64,000 nt of DNA, from the NCBI RefSeq assembly GCF_019654915.1, contig NZ_BPET01000010.1:40516-104515 (forward strand), written 5' to 3'. This document shows positions 1 through 8,573 of this stretch, piece after piece (position 1 is the first letter of the stretch; every line of letters begins with the position of its first letter). Origin of the DNA: Shewanella sp. MBTL60-007 (GTDB lineage Bacteria > Pseudomonadota > Gammaproteobacteria > Enterobacterales > Shewanellaceae). The position numbers were made by a program, and so were the translations under genes. Under the pieces are notes generated by a model that had not been told where the DNA came from, did not search any database, and was given only the letters and a program-made list of their open reading frames with translations.

Positions 1-1
1 T

Positions 2-1495
2 TGGAGCAAAGAGGAGCATGGACGTTTGCTCAAAGCCGATGAGCCAGAAATAGTGCACAGCGATCTTTTGTCCATGGTACTAGATGGAGCCTATTGGGGG
101 GTGAAATCCCTCAATGAGTTGCCTATGCTCACTGAGCCTTCAGCAGCTAATGAGGAGGTAAGTTGGCACTTACTTCAGCTTATGGAAATGGTGAATGAGT
201 CCCGCTTAATCACCCCACATGGCCGCGAGGCACACAAGCTAGGTTGTAATCCTAGGCTAGCGCATATGCTGTTGATGGCAAAGAAAAAGGCGATAGAGGA
301 TCAAGATGTAAACCTCGCTTTGTTAGCTTGTATATTGGCTGGCACATTAGAAGCCCGCAGCCGCAGTAGACAGGGGGCGGATATCAGCCGCTATCTGAGC
401 GAAGCGCTGCAGGGAGAGTCGCAAAAACAGATCCGTAACTGGGTTAATACACTGGCGCTTTCCTCCCTTGGCAAGCTTGATTTAGCCGAGGTTGCTCGCC
501 ATGCGACTAGCCGTGATATCGCTATGTTGCTGGCGTTCGCCTATCCCGACCGCATCGCTAAGGCGCGCGGCGTAACTGGTTACCAGCTGGCAAACGGCAG
601 CGGTGTCGAGCTGCCCAATGATGACCAATTGTCAGGCTCCCCCTGGTTAGTGGTTGCTGACTTTCAAGAAAGCGAGGGCCGCAGTCAGGGGAAGATCTAT
701 CTGGCAGCGCAGCTAGACTCAGGGTTATTTGATAGTGAGTTAGCCGAGTTAGTTGTCACTCAAGAATACGCTGGTTGGGATGAAACCAAGGGACGTTTCT
801 TTGCCGAGAAACAGCAAAAAATCGGTGAGATCTTATTGTCTAAAGCACCGATTAATAAAGTGGATAAGCACCTAATCAAGCAGGCTCTCCTTGAGCAAAT
901 TAGGTTCAAGGGGCTGGCATTAATGAACTTTAATGATGCCTGTCAGCAGCTACAGCGACGAGTGGCATTAGCTAACCAGTACTGCCCAGAGCATGACTGG
1001 CCAAGCCTAGACGATGATAGTTTGTTGAGTGAGCTTGATGATTGGCTCGCACCTTATTTAGATGAGGTGCGTAGTCTCGCACAATTGCAGCAATTAGATT
1101 GTTATACTCTGCTGCTTAATTTGTTGCCTTGGGAGTTACAGCAGCAACTAGACGCGCTATTTCCACGAAAGTGGCCAATGGCAACAGGCTCAAGTGTCAA
1201 AATCGAGTATGATGCTACGGGGCGAGCACTGTTAAGTGTGAGATTACAGGAAGCGCTGGGTATGCCCCACAGCCCTAAGCTTGCTCAAGGGAAACTCGTG
1301 GTCACCATGGAGCTATTGTCTCCCGCCCATAGGCCGCTGGCGTTAACCGCAGATCTTGAGAGTTTTTGGCAAGGTCCCTATGAGCATGTGAAGAAAGAGA
1401 TGAAGGGAAGGTATCCAAAGCATTTATGGCCAGATGATCCCGCCAATACACAACCGACCAAATTCACTAAAAAGAAGACGCTTAGCTCGCAATAA
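2..1495 (+). CDS. hrpB: ATP-dependent helicase HrpB, C-terminal part (5' end outside window)
   Basis: The reading frame is open from the first bases of the window (WSKEEHGRLLKADEPEI) to a TAA at 1493-1495, so the gene starts upstream and the TTG at 26 is not its start. The start of this segment and the stretch NESRLITPHGREAHKLGCNPRLAHML are typical of HrpB, a DEAH-box helicase of unclear cellular role. What remains is the helicase-associated region and the HrpB C-terminal domain; the Walker motifs lie outside the window. It ends 24 nt before mrcB on the same strand, the usual hrpB-mrcB order in gammaproteobacteria. Confidence 0.9.
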   Translation, partial: WSKEEHGRLLKADEPEIVHSDLLSMVLDGAYWGVKSLNELPMLTEPSAANEEVSWHLLQLMEMVNESRLITPHGREAHKLGCNPRLAHMLLMAKKKAIEDQDVNLALLACILAGTLEARSRSRQGADISRYLSEALQGESQKQIRNWVNTLALSSLGKLDLAEVARHATSRDIAMLLAFAYPDRIAKARGVTGYQLANGSGVELPNDDQLSGSPWLVVADFQESEGRSQGKIYLAAQLDSGLFDSELAELVVTQEYAGWDETKGRFFAEKQQKIGEILLSKAPINKVDKHLIKQALLEQIRFKGLALMNFNDACQQLQRRVALANQYCPEHDWPSLDDDSLLSELDDWLAPYLDEVRSLAQLQQLDCYTLLLNLLPWELQQQLDALFPRKWPMATGSSVKIEYDATGRALLSVRLQEALGMPHSPKLAQGKLVVTMELLSPAHRPLALTADLESFWQGPYEHVKKEMKGRYPKHLWPDDPANTQPTKFTKKKTLSSQ

Positions 1496-1519
1496 GCTTG
1501 AGCGCGTCTCGGAAGTACA

Positions 1520-3886
1520 ATGACAGATAAAGCGACACCAAAACCTAAAGCGGCTCCTAAGAAAGCGCCAGCTAAGAAACGAACCACAACCAGAAAACCC
1601 AGAGCAAAAAAGTCTGCTCCAAAGAAAGCGGGCTCAAGTTGGGGTAAGAAGATCTGGTCTATCAGCTGGAAGCTTGGCCTTATTTTAGCCGTGGCCATTG
1701 CCTCTTATGGGATCTATCTGGATCAGATCATCGCTCGTAAGTTTGAAGGGCAAAAATGGCACCTTCCGGCGCAAGTATTCAGTCGCTCTATGGCGCTTTA
1801 TCCTGGAGCGGCGGTGAGTCACGCTCAATTAATGTCTGAGCTTAAGTTACTTGGTTATCGTAAGGTGGCGAATCCTCGTCAAGTGGGGGAGTTTTCCGCT
1901 TCTAAGACCAAGATCGACCTCTGGCGCCGTCCATTCCTCCATCCTCAAGGGGATCAGCTTGAGCAGAGGGTGATGATTACCTTCGACAGCAACGGCGTGG
2001 TTTCTGTCGCCCGTAACAGCGATAAGCGACAGTTAGCCGTGTTCCACCTTGAGCCAGTACTGCTAGATAGAATCATCACGGGTGATGGTGAAGATCGACT
2101 GTTTGTACCGACAGAGGAGATGCCAAAGTCGATCGTCAATGCGCTGATCTTGGTTGAAGATCGCACCTTCTATGAGCATCACGGGGTTAACCCGTTTGCG
2201 ATCTTGCGTGCCGCAATGGTCAACATCAGCGCAGGGCGTACGGTGCAAGGGGGTTCAACCTTGACCCAGCAGCTTGCGAAGAACTTCTTCCTCTCCAGTG
2301 AACGCTCGATAACCCGTAAGCTGCGTGAAGCCCTGATGGCTATCATTATCGATTTTCGTTACGAGAAAGACGAGATCTTAGAGGCTTACCTCAACGAAGT
2401 GTATATGGGACAGGATAAGGCCCGTGGTGTACACGGCATGGGCTTGGCTTCGCAGTTCTATTTTGGCCGACCTATAGCCGAGTTAACCGTGCCGCAGCAG
2501 GCATTTTTGGTTGCGGTGATCAAGGGACCGTCATACTACAACCCATGGCGCTATCCTGAGCGTGCTCAAGAGCGACGTGACTTAGTCTTGCGCCTATTGA
2601 TGGAAGCGGGCGATCTGAATGTGGCGCAGTATCAGGCCGCCGTCGAGTCACCGCTAGGCCTACGTAAAGCTAATAAGTCTGTGCATCAAAAGTTGCCGGC
2701 ATTCTTCTCCGTGGTAAAACATGAGCTTGCTAGCCGCTATGGTGACGCCTTGTTACAGCAATCAGGAGTGAAGGTCTATACCACGCTAGATCCTATGGCC
2801 CAAGAGGCAGCCGAAAAGGCTGTTGAGCAGACCTTAAAGCAGCTAGGTAAAAACGATAAGAGTCTACAGGTAGGCATGGTGCTCACCGATAAATACTCTG
2901 CCGGCATTGCCGCTATGGTTGGTGATAAGGTACCAAGCTATCAGGGCTTTAACCGTGCAGTGGAGATCCGCAGACCCATAGGCTCTTTGATTAAGCCGTT
3001 TGTATATGCCACTGCGTTGAGCCAAGGTAATACCTACAATTTAGTGTCACCACTAAAAGATGAGCCGATTACCCTTAAGAATGATCAAGGCAAGACCTGG
3101 TCGCCACAGAATGTGGACAAGCAGTTCCGTGGCCAGGTGCCGCTATTAACCGCCTTTAAAAAGTCGATGAACGTGCCAACGGTGAATTTAGGTATGGCGA
3201 TAGGGGTGAGTAGCGTGGCAACCACCTTAGATAAGGCGGGTTGGCGGGAAAAAATCCCAGAGTATCCATCCATGCTGCTCGGTGCAGTAAACGGCTCGCC
3301 TTTAATGGTGGCGCAGGTGTTCCAAACTATTGCCGATGATGGTCGCTATCGTCATTTGAACTCGGTGACCACGGTACTGGATGCTAATAATCAGCCGCTT
3401 GTTGCATCTCGCCCTCAAGCGAAACAAGCGTTACCTGCGGCCAGTAACTATTTGGTTAAATATGCCATGACTCAGGTGGTGGACTCAGGAACGGCAAAAC
3501 GCCTAGGCAATGCCTTCCCCTATGTGACACTGGCGGGTAAGACGGGCACAAGTAACGATTCGCGAGACTCATGGTTTGCTGGGTTCGATGAGCGAAACGT
3601 GGCTGCTGTCTGGGTTGGTCGAGACGATAATGGTAAGACTGGGCTATATGGCAGTAGCGGGGCGATGGCTGTGTACCAAGCCTTCCTCAACAATCGTGCG
3701 CCGTTGAGCCTACGTATGGCGCCTGTCGATGGTGTAGTACAAGGCTATTTTGAGCGAGATACCGGTAAAGCGGAGGAGCCGCAATGTGCCAATGTGGTTA
3801 AGGTGCCCGCCTTAGCCGAGAGCTATCAGCCAGTGGAAAATTGCGGCGAGCCGCTGCCTTGGTGGAAAAAGCTGATTGGTGGTTAA
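1520..3886 (+). CDS. mrcB: Penicillin-binding protein 1b, bifunctional glycosyltransferase/transpeptidase
   Basis: Class A PBP of 788 aa that polymerises and cross-links peptidoglycan at the outer face of the inner membrane. A Lys/Ala/Pro-rich cytoplasmic tail (about 1-45) precedes one membrane segment (about 49-66). The GT51 domain carries the catalytic Glu213 in VEDRTFYEHHG, followed by GGSTLTQQLAKNFF. The transpeptidase domain has S489-L-I-K492, an SMN motif and K674-T-G. The order and length fit PBP1b rather than PBP1a. A UB2H-like region for the LpoB activator would fall at about 75-160, but I infer that from family layout only. It lies directly after hrpB and ends at an intrinsic terminator. 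Confidence 0.95.
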   Translation: MTDKATPKPKAAPKKAPAKKRTTTRKPRAKKSAPKKAGSSWGKKIWSISWKLGLILAVAIASYGIYLDQIIARKFEGQKWHLPAQVFSRSMALYPGAAVSHAQLMSELKLLGYRKVANPRQVGEFSASKTKIDLWRRPFLHPQGDQLEQRVMITFDSNGVVSVARNSDKRQLAVFHLEPVLLDRIITGDGEDRLFVPTEEMPKSIVNALILVEDRTFYEHHGVNPFAILRAAMVNISAGRTVQGGSTLTQQLAKNFFLSSERSITRKLREALMAIIIDFRYEKDEILEAYLNEVYMGQDKARGVHGMGLASQFYFGRPIAELTVPQQAFLVAVIKGPSYYNPWRYPERAQERRDLVLRLLMEAGDLNVAQYQAAVESPLGLRKANKSVHQKLPAFFSVVKHELASRYGDALLQQSGVKVYTTLDPMAQEAAEKAVEQTLKQLGKNDKSLQVGMVLTDKYSAGIAAMVGDKVPSYQGFNRAVEIRRPIGSLIKPFVYATALSQGNTYNLVSPLKDEPITLKNDQGKTWSPQNVDKQFRGQVPLLTAFKKSMNVPTVNLGMAIGVSSVATTLDKAGWREKIPEYPSMLLGAVNGSPLMVAQVFQTIADDGRYRHLNSVTTVLDANNQPLVASRPQAKQALPAASNYLVKYAMTQVVDSGTAKRLGNAFPYVTLAGKTGTSNDSRDSWFAGFDERNVAAVWVGRDDNGKTGLYGSSGAMAVYQAFLNNRAPLSLRMAPVDGVVQGYFERDTGKAEEPQCANVVKVPALAESYQPVENCGEPLPWWKKLIGG

Positions 3887-3892
3887 TTGAAA

Positions 3893-3929
3893 TGCGAGAG
3901 CAGATAGTATTTTGTTCTCGCGTTTTTTA
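3893..3929 (+). terminator. Intrinsic terminator after mrcB
   Basis: Arms GCGAGAGCA (3894-3902) and TGTTCTCGC (3913-3921) form a stem with one weak pair, followed by a run of T (3922-3928). It begins 7 nt after the mrcB stop. Confidence 0.75.
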
Positions 3930-4019
3930 TGGTGTCGATATCGGCGTGAAGCTGCTGATTGCGAGTCTTTGAGCTAACATAGCTTAATGCACTTTAGCAT
4001 AGTCAATCGTGGCTCAATG

Positions 4020-5195
4020 CTATGAGTGAACAGCCAGTGCGGTTCGGCGTGCTTGAAGTAAAAAGAACAAAGGCACTAAAGCGAGCAGTATTAATAGGCT
4101 TGCCCAGCTGCCATTTTGTTCAACGCCATATTGCGCTGCAACAACACTCCCAAGCAGCGCACCGCTACCAATTCCCACGTTAAACAAGCCTGAATAGATT
4201 GCCATAGCCACGTCAGTTGCTTCTGGTGCCAATTTGAGTGCTTTGGATTGCAAAGACAAACACATCAACATCATACCCGTCCCCCAGAAAATACACAGGG
4301 GCAGCAGTAGCCAAATGTGGCTAGCGATAAAAGGCAGTATTGCCATGCAAGTGCCAAGCGTCGCTATTGCTAGCATCAGCAAAGGCTGTGCAAAGCGCGC
4401 TTGATAGCGGCTAAATAATGCACTGCCAATTAATCCTGCAGCACCAAAAATCAGTAAGATCATAGTGGTGATATTGGCGGAATAGCCAAAATGCTCCTGC
4501 AGTAGTGGCTCAAGATAAGTGTAAACACTGTAATGTGCAGTTACGAGTGTCATTGTCAGTAGATATAGCCAGAGTAGCGCTTTGTTACCTGCAAGTGCAG
4601 GTAGGCTTCGCCAGCTACCGCCATGGGTTGCAGGTAAGTTTGGTAAACCGCGCCATAGTAACAACATCATCGCCAATGTGAGTAGGCCTATTAAGGCAAA
4701 AATGCTGCGCCAACCGATTAATTGCCCAATAACGCGTCCCAGAGGAATACCTAAGACTAAGGCCAGTACACAGCCCGTGGCGAATATACTCAAAGCTTTT
4801 GCGCCTTGACCGTTAGGCGCTAAGCGCACCACTAATGCCGGAGCGATAGCCCAAAACAGCGCGTGAGTTAAAGCGATACCGGTGCGGCCTGCGAGTAAGA
4901 TCTCATAAGTTGGCGACCAAACGCAGAGCCCGTGGCTGATAATGAAAACAGACATTAATCCAAGTAGCAGCTTTTTGCGTTCAAAACGGGCAAACAGCAG
5001 CACAGCTGGCAAAGAAGCAAGTGCGACCACCGCGGCATACACTGTCAGCATGGGGCCGATAGCCACTGCACTCATATCAAAACTTTGGCCAAGGGCCGCT
5101 AAGAGCCCTACTGGTACAAACTCAGTAGAGACAAAAACGAAGGCGGTAAGAGCCAGTAGCCACACAGGTGCCCAAGCGACAAGGCGCTGTTTCAT
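4020..5195 (-). CDS. MFS transporter, sugar/drug efflux type (SotB/YdeA-like)
   Basis: About 391 aa with roughly 12 hydrophobic segments. The N-terminal part (WLLALTAFVFVSTEFVPVGLL) and the loop with LFARFERKKLLLG resemble the SotB/YdeA/AraJ group of H+-coupled exporters, which export sugars or small toxic molecules. The substrate cannot be read from the sequence. I chose the ATG at 5195 because the first membrane helix follows it at once. An in-frame TTG at 5282 and ATG at 5207 exist, but neither has a clear ribosome-binding site. A 12-bp tandem repeat lies about 200 bp upstream of the start and could influence the promoter. Confidence 0.8.
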   Translation of the reverse strand: MKQRLVAWAPVWLLALTAFVFVSTEFVPVGLLAALGQSFDMSAVAIGPMLTVYAAVVALASLPAVLLFARFERKKLLLGLMSVFIISHGLCVWSPTYEILLAGRTGIALTHALFWAIAPALVVRLAPNGQGAKALSIFATGCVLALVLGIPLGRVIGQLIGWRSIFALIGLLTLAMMLLLWRGLPNLPATHGGSWRSLPALAGNKALLWLYLLTMTLVTAHYSVYTYLEPLLQEHFGYSANITTMILLIFGAAGLIGSALFSRYQARFAQPLLMLAIATLGTCMAILPFIASHIWLLLPLCIFWGTGMMLMCLSLQSKALKLAPEATDVAMAIYSGLFNVGIGSGALLGSVVAAQYGVEQNGSWASLLILLALVPLFFLLQARRTALAVHS

Positions 5196-5325
5196 CGCGT
5201 TTAACATCCAAAATTGAAAGGGCGGCAAGTCTACGCTCAAATCGAATTTTTGGCGAGGGGGGAAGTGATTGCCAGAATGCAAAATGTTTGATTTGTGAGC
5301 AGGGCAGTAGTTTTAAAAGAAGGGG

Positions 5326-5353
5326 CTAGAATCTAGAACCTAGAGTCTAGAGC
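5326..5353. repeat. Four tandem 7-bp units (CTAGARY-like)
   Basis: CTAGAAT, CTAGAAC, CTAGAGT and CTAGAGC follow each other without gaps. A related stretch (CTAGATT CTAGAAC) recurs at about 5625-5638, followed by similar sequence (GCTTCGCT, then a GGRCTACGYCC palindrome and CTGCTA). The two blocks at 5339-5385 and 5624-5670 are therefore diverged copies of one intergenic element on either side of the A-rich repeat. Confidence 0.75.
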
Positions 5354-5392
5354 GCTTCGCTTCGAGGACGGGCTACGCCCTGCTAGGAAAAG

Positions 5393-5508
5393 CAAAAAGA
5401 AAAGCAAAAGAAAAAACAAAAGAAAAAACAAAAGAAAAAACAAAAGAAAAAACAAAAGAAAAAACAAAAGAAAAAACAAAAGAAAAAACAAAAGAAAAAA
5501 CAAAAAAA
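5393..5508. repeat. 12-bp A-rich tandem repeat (CAAAAGAAAAAA, about 9 units)
   Basis: Eight perfect units start at 5405 and end at 5500, with a degenerate unit before (5393-5404) and a partial one after. One strand is almost all purine. It is not in a supported gene and lies upstream of the MFS gene, downstream of the PepSY gene. Confidence 0.9.
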
Positions 5509-5539
5509 TCACTACTTTTGCCGCTTTTCCGCTTTCTCT

Positions 5540-5721
5540 AAGCGCAGCGCTTGGTAAGTGACGCAGTCACGTTCTCTAGGCCGCAGGCCGTTCGGCTCTT
5601 ACTGTCTCAGCCTGTCTCTGGAACCTAGATTCTAGAACGCTTCGCTGCTAGAGCGGACTACGTCCTGCTATACAGTCAAAGGCGTGTATGGTGTTTCTAA
5701 TGTAGGTTGGGCTTTCGCCCA
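5540..5721. repeat. Cluster of short palindromes with 1-4 nt loops
   Basis: Perfect small hairpins follow one another: AAGCGC-A-GCGCTT (5540-5552), GTGAC-GCA-GTCAC (5558-5570), GGCC-GCA-GGCC (5579-5589), GGAC-TAC-GTCC (5655-5665) and TGGGC-TTTC-GCCCA (5708-5721). GGGC-TAC-GCCC (5370-5380) and AGCG-CTT-CGCT (5351-5361) lie just before. Their stems are unrelated in sequence. The whole stretch 5196-5841 holds no gene I can support. Confidence 0.75.
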
Positions 5722-5841
5722 TCAATGACGACGTCATAAATGCCAGCTTATAAAATCTATGTCTCTTTTCGCTTTTGCCCTTCCGGCTTTATTCGTCTCT
5801 GTTTTTACCGTCCTTGCTTGGCCGATCTTTCCCGTCTTTTC

Positions 5842-6639
5842 CTAAAACCTAGAACCTGCTTTTCCTAGAGCCTTCTTTAAAACCTTCTTTCTTGGTGGCT
5901 TGTGTTGCAGCCAAATATAGAAACCGGTAAACGCCATGATAAGCATGCTTAAGGCAACCAAATCCATTATCCAAGGGCCAAGAGTGCCGAAGAAGCGGCC
6001 GCTGTGAAGATCAAGTAGTACCCGCTCCCAGCTAAGGTGGCTCGATCTTATTTGCTGAGCAAACTCGACAGTTTCAGGGCTATCAATTGGCTTAACCCAG
6101 TCGATAGCGGCGAAGGGCTGAGCCTGTGTCCACTCGATAAGATCGGTATCAGCCATATATAGGCCTGTAGCGGTTTTGAGCCATAGTTCTTCACTTTGGC
6201 CGAGTGCCTCAATGTTTTTCGGTAAGCCCGTTGCTAGGCTTTGGGTCTCAAATAGCTCTCCTTGAGGAGAGAGAAGGTAGAGATGACTGCGGTCGATGGC
6301 GACGATCATCTCGCCGTGGACAGCAGCGCCTAAGATTTGGCCGCTAGCCTCTAGAATAAGCTTATCCTCTAGCCAAAGCTGAGCCTCGGAGCTGATTAAC
6401 TGTTGTGGGCTGGCTTGATACAGGACTACATCGGTAGGCGCTTTAATGCCGTAGTAATCCAACAGCCAGCCTTGCTTGACTTGAGCAGTATCGAGAGAGA
6501 GGTGGTTGCTATGATTAATTAATATGCCCGTTATGGCGATGAATACCACCAATAGGGTGGAGACAATCCCTATGCGGCGGTGCCAAGGGCGAAGTTGACG
6601 CAGCAGTTTAACTTTGAGGCTTGGATGTTTTCGGGTCAT
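5842..6639 (-). CDS. PepSY-associated membrane protein
   Basis: 265 aa. A basic N-terminus ending in LRPWHRRIGIVSTLLVVFIA leads into a first membrane helix (about 20-42). A periplasmic region of about 170 aa follows, then a second helix (about 230-250) and a basic C-terminal tail. WHRRIG and ITGILINHS are typical of the PepSY-TM family. These proteins accompany periplasmic flavin or iron reductases and siderophore uptake, often by passing electrons across the membrane. It lies in the same orientation as an FMN-binding protein, a porin and a TonB receptor, so a role in iron reduction or uptake is plausible but inferred. The last few codons run into sequence resembling the CCTAGAACCTAG repeats downstream, so the tail may be repeat-derived. 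Confidence 0.75.
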   Translation of the reverse strand: MTRKHPSLKVKLLRQLRPWHRRIGIVSTLLVVFIAITGILINHSNHLSLDTAQVKQGWLLDYYGIKAPTDVVLYQASPQQLISSEAQLWLEDKLILEASGQILGAAVHGEMIVAIDRSHLYLLSPQGELFETQSLATGLPKNIEALGQSEELWLKTATGLYMADTDLIEWTQAQPFAAIDWVKPIDSPETVEFAQQIRSSHLSWERVLLDLHSGRFFGTLGPWIMDLVALSMLIMAFTGFYIWLQHKPPRKKVLKKALGKAGSRF

Positions 6640-6954
6640 TTTTATTGGGCCTATTGACCGATTATTATTGTTTTAACGCCAAATTTAAAATCATCATAGT
6701 GGCGCCTCAAATGCGAATACAAGCTATTTACTTTACAACAACAAATGCTACGACAAAACCGTTAAATGGTAATCCTAATGGGCTTGTTTAGTTTTTAGCC
6801 TAGGTAGATAGCTACATGGAAAAATGGACTGTCATCATTTAGAACAAGCTCACTGTATTGGTGACCTTGTTGCTGCGCCTCTTCACTATTATTAGTGAAG
6901 GGCACGATTGTAAGGCACTGAGTATTGCTTCATACCCAGTGCTAGGCTTGGTAG
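6640..6954. other. Gene-free spacer between lipoprotein and PepSY genes
   Basis: No ORF of note. An inverted repeat CTTCACT-ATTATT-AGTGAAG lies near 6883-6902 but has no T-run, so it is a hairpin rather than a clear terminator. I see no convincing promoter or Fur site for the PepSY gene. Confidence 0.4.
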
Positions 6955-7707
6955 TTAAAACCAACTTTGTTCAATCGCAGTAGCCAAAGTTGCAGAGTAA
7001 TTGGCAAAAATAGCGCTATGACCAGCAGTAAACATCGCAAATGATGCATCAGTAGGTTCAGTTAGAACATTGCTGGTAACATTGACAATTAACTCGGGGA
7101 ATAACATTGTGTTGGCAGCATTAATGGCATCTTGTGCTTCAGTTAATGAGTAGTCACTATTGCTCATGGTTGCACTTGAGACATTGGATAATTTGGAGTC
7201 TGACAAGCGAGTAGTGACAGCTACATTGACGAGTTCGGCAATGGTTTCTTGTGTACTTTTAGCAATCTTAGCCGTTTTAAAGTCAGTGGGCTCTTGCCAA
7301 GTGTACTGATAGCCGTCGTTAAACTGATAAATTCGGCTGTTTTCAAACGTAATACTTGCTGTCGCACCATCTGCCGGTAACTGAAAAATAACTCGGCTTG
7401 CAGCGGTGCTTTTTGCGTAGTTATTTTTGTGGATCACATCATTGAAAGTATATTCAACTCTCACTTCTTGTTGATTTGTTGTATCGTTAAATTTGCTAAT
7501 GCAGCGTGTACTGATCTCATCTGTTGCCGCACATAAACGGATTATGGTTTCATCTGATAATCCAAGTTGTAGAGCCTGAGTTCTGAAGTTATCGTCAACG
7601 ATCACTTCATCGTCGTCATCTGGATGTAAAATATTCTCGATATATTCACAGCCACTGAGATTGAGGCATAACAAACCTGCCGCTAGCATTTTTATTTTTG
7701 CATTCAT
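6955..7707 (-). CDS. Hypothetical lipoprotein
   Basis: About 250 aa and not recognised. From the ATG at 7707 the protein begins with a short basic stretch, a hydrophobic segment and the lipobox LSGC, followed by an acidic linker (HPDDDDE). It should therefore be a lipid-anchored envelope protein. An in-frame ATG at 7758 would add 17 residues before the signal peptide and is less likely. The mature part has no repeats or catalytic motif I can name; it contains two Cys separated by six residues (LCAATDEISTRC). It lies within the iron/flavin locus, between the PepSY and FMN-binding genes, so a linked function is possible. Confidence 0.65.
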   Translation of the reverse strand: MNAKIKMLAAGLLCLNLSGCEYIENILHPDDDDEVIVDDNFRTQALQLGLSDETIIRLCAATDEISTRCISKFNDTTNQQEVRVEYTFNDVIHKNNYAKSTAASRVIFQLPADGATASITFENSRIYQFNDGYQYTWQEPTDFKTAKIAKSTQETIAELVNVAVTTRLSDSKLSNVSSATMSNSDYSLTEAQDAINAANTMLFPELIVNVTSNVLTEPTDASFAMFTAGHSAIFANYSATLATAIEQSWF

Positions 7708-7929
7708 TAATCGACTACTCTGATACGGATATAACAAACGGTAACAACAATCTAGCATTATTTTGATTGTGGGGAATAGCGATTTTTCCTCCCTGTAATG
7801 ACGGTTGTGAAGCTTAAACTTTCACAGAGGTCAGTCCCAAGGAGTTGGGCTCTTCAGTTGGTTATACATGTCGACCAGCAGTCACAAAAGTCACTATACG
7901 CAATAAGCCCGCTAAGCCCCTAGGATTGC

Positions 7930-8454
7930 TTAATTGTTAGCGGTGAGTTGCTCATCTAAATAAAGAGCAATACGCGACAGTTTTGTCAGTGCTCTAACGG
8001 ACAGAGTTGCCCCTGTAATGCCGTCGATATGAGTATCGAGTTTTAAATCACTAGTTAACTGGGCTGACTTGAACTGATCAGTGAAGAACTCGTGTCTAAC
8101 CTCATCGCCCCGACTCTCTCTGTAAACCAACACTTTAGTTTGGGAGATTGCATTATCTTTGACGTGAATGCCTACTGTAATTGGGGCCTCTTTACCTATC
8201 TCGTCCATGATCCACACGCTTTGATTATCTTGCTGCCAGTAACGTAGACGCATTTTTCTAAAACTGTGGGCGAGGATCGACTCGATAACGGACTTAGTTT
8301 CATCATCAATCCAAAGGACTTTGGATTTCGGAGGTGTGCCATTAAAGGCTTGAGAGATAAAATCTTCAGGAGTTTGATAGGTTCCGCGAGCATTCGCCAC
8401 GCTAGTCAATAGCAACGAAGTAAGGAGAGTCATGATGGTAAAGGATAACTTCAT
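7930..8454 (-). CDS. Periplasmic FMN-binding domain protein, covalent FMN site
   Basis: 174 aa with a Sec signal peptide (about 1-22, ending VANA). Near the C-terminus it has D144-G-I-T-G-A-T150, matching the D-x-x-[ST]-G-A-[ST] motif of FMN_bind domains to which ApbE attaches FMN by a phosphoester bond; T150 is the predicted attachment residue. Such proteins act in extracytosolic electron transfer. With a PepSY membrane protein and TonB receptor in the same cluster, it may help reduce ferric complexes. The domain call is firm; the substrate is inference. No strong ribosome-binding site is seen before the ATG. Confidence 0.8.
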   Translation of the reverse strand: MKLSFTIMTLLTSLLLTSVANARGTYQTPEDFISQAFNGTPPKSKVLWIDDETKSVIESILAHSFRKMRLRYWQQDNQSVWIMDEIGKEAPITVGIHVKDNAISQTKVLVYRESRGDEVRHEFFTDQFKSAQLTSDLKLDTHIDGITGATLSVRALTKLSRIALYLDEQLTANN

Positions 8455-8510
8455 AGCGGTAGCTTCATCGGGGTAATGTTATAAGTAGAGCCTGTTGGCT
8501 CGGGAGATAA

Positions 8511-8535
8511 GTGAGTGCCCAAACTGGGCACTCAC
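8511..8535. other. Perfect 10-bp hairpin between porin and FMN-binding genes
   Basis: GTGAGTGCCC-AAACT-GGGCACTCAC has a 5-nt loop and no U-run on either strand. On the minus strand it follows the porin stop and could protect the porin mRNA 3' end or weaken read-through into the FMN-binding gene. Confidence 0.6.
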
Positions 8536-8573
8536 TCTACTGCTCAAGTACAGTTGCTTAAGCTTGGTTCAAC

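Noticed and set aside
1378..1698. 106-aa minus-strand ORF
   Set aside because: Antisense to the Lys/Ala-rich start of mrcB; low-complexity shadow of a well-supported gene.
5393..5508. CRISPR-like array
   Set aside because: Units are 12 bp, contiguous and without spacers; no cas genes are present.
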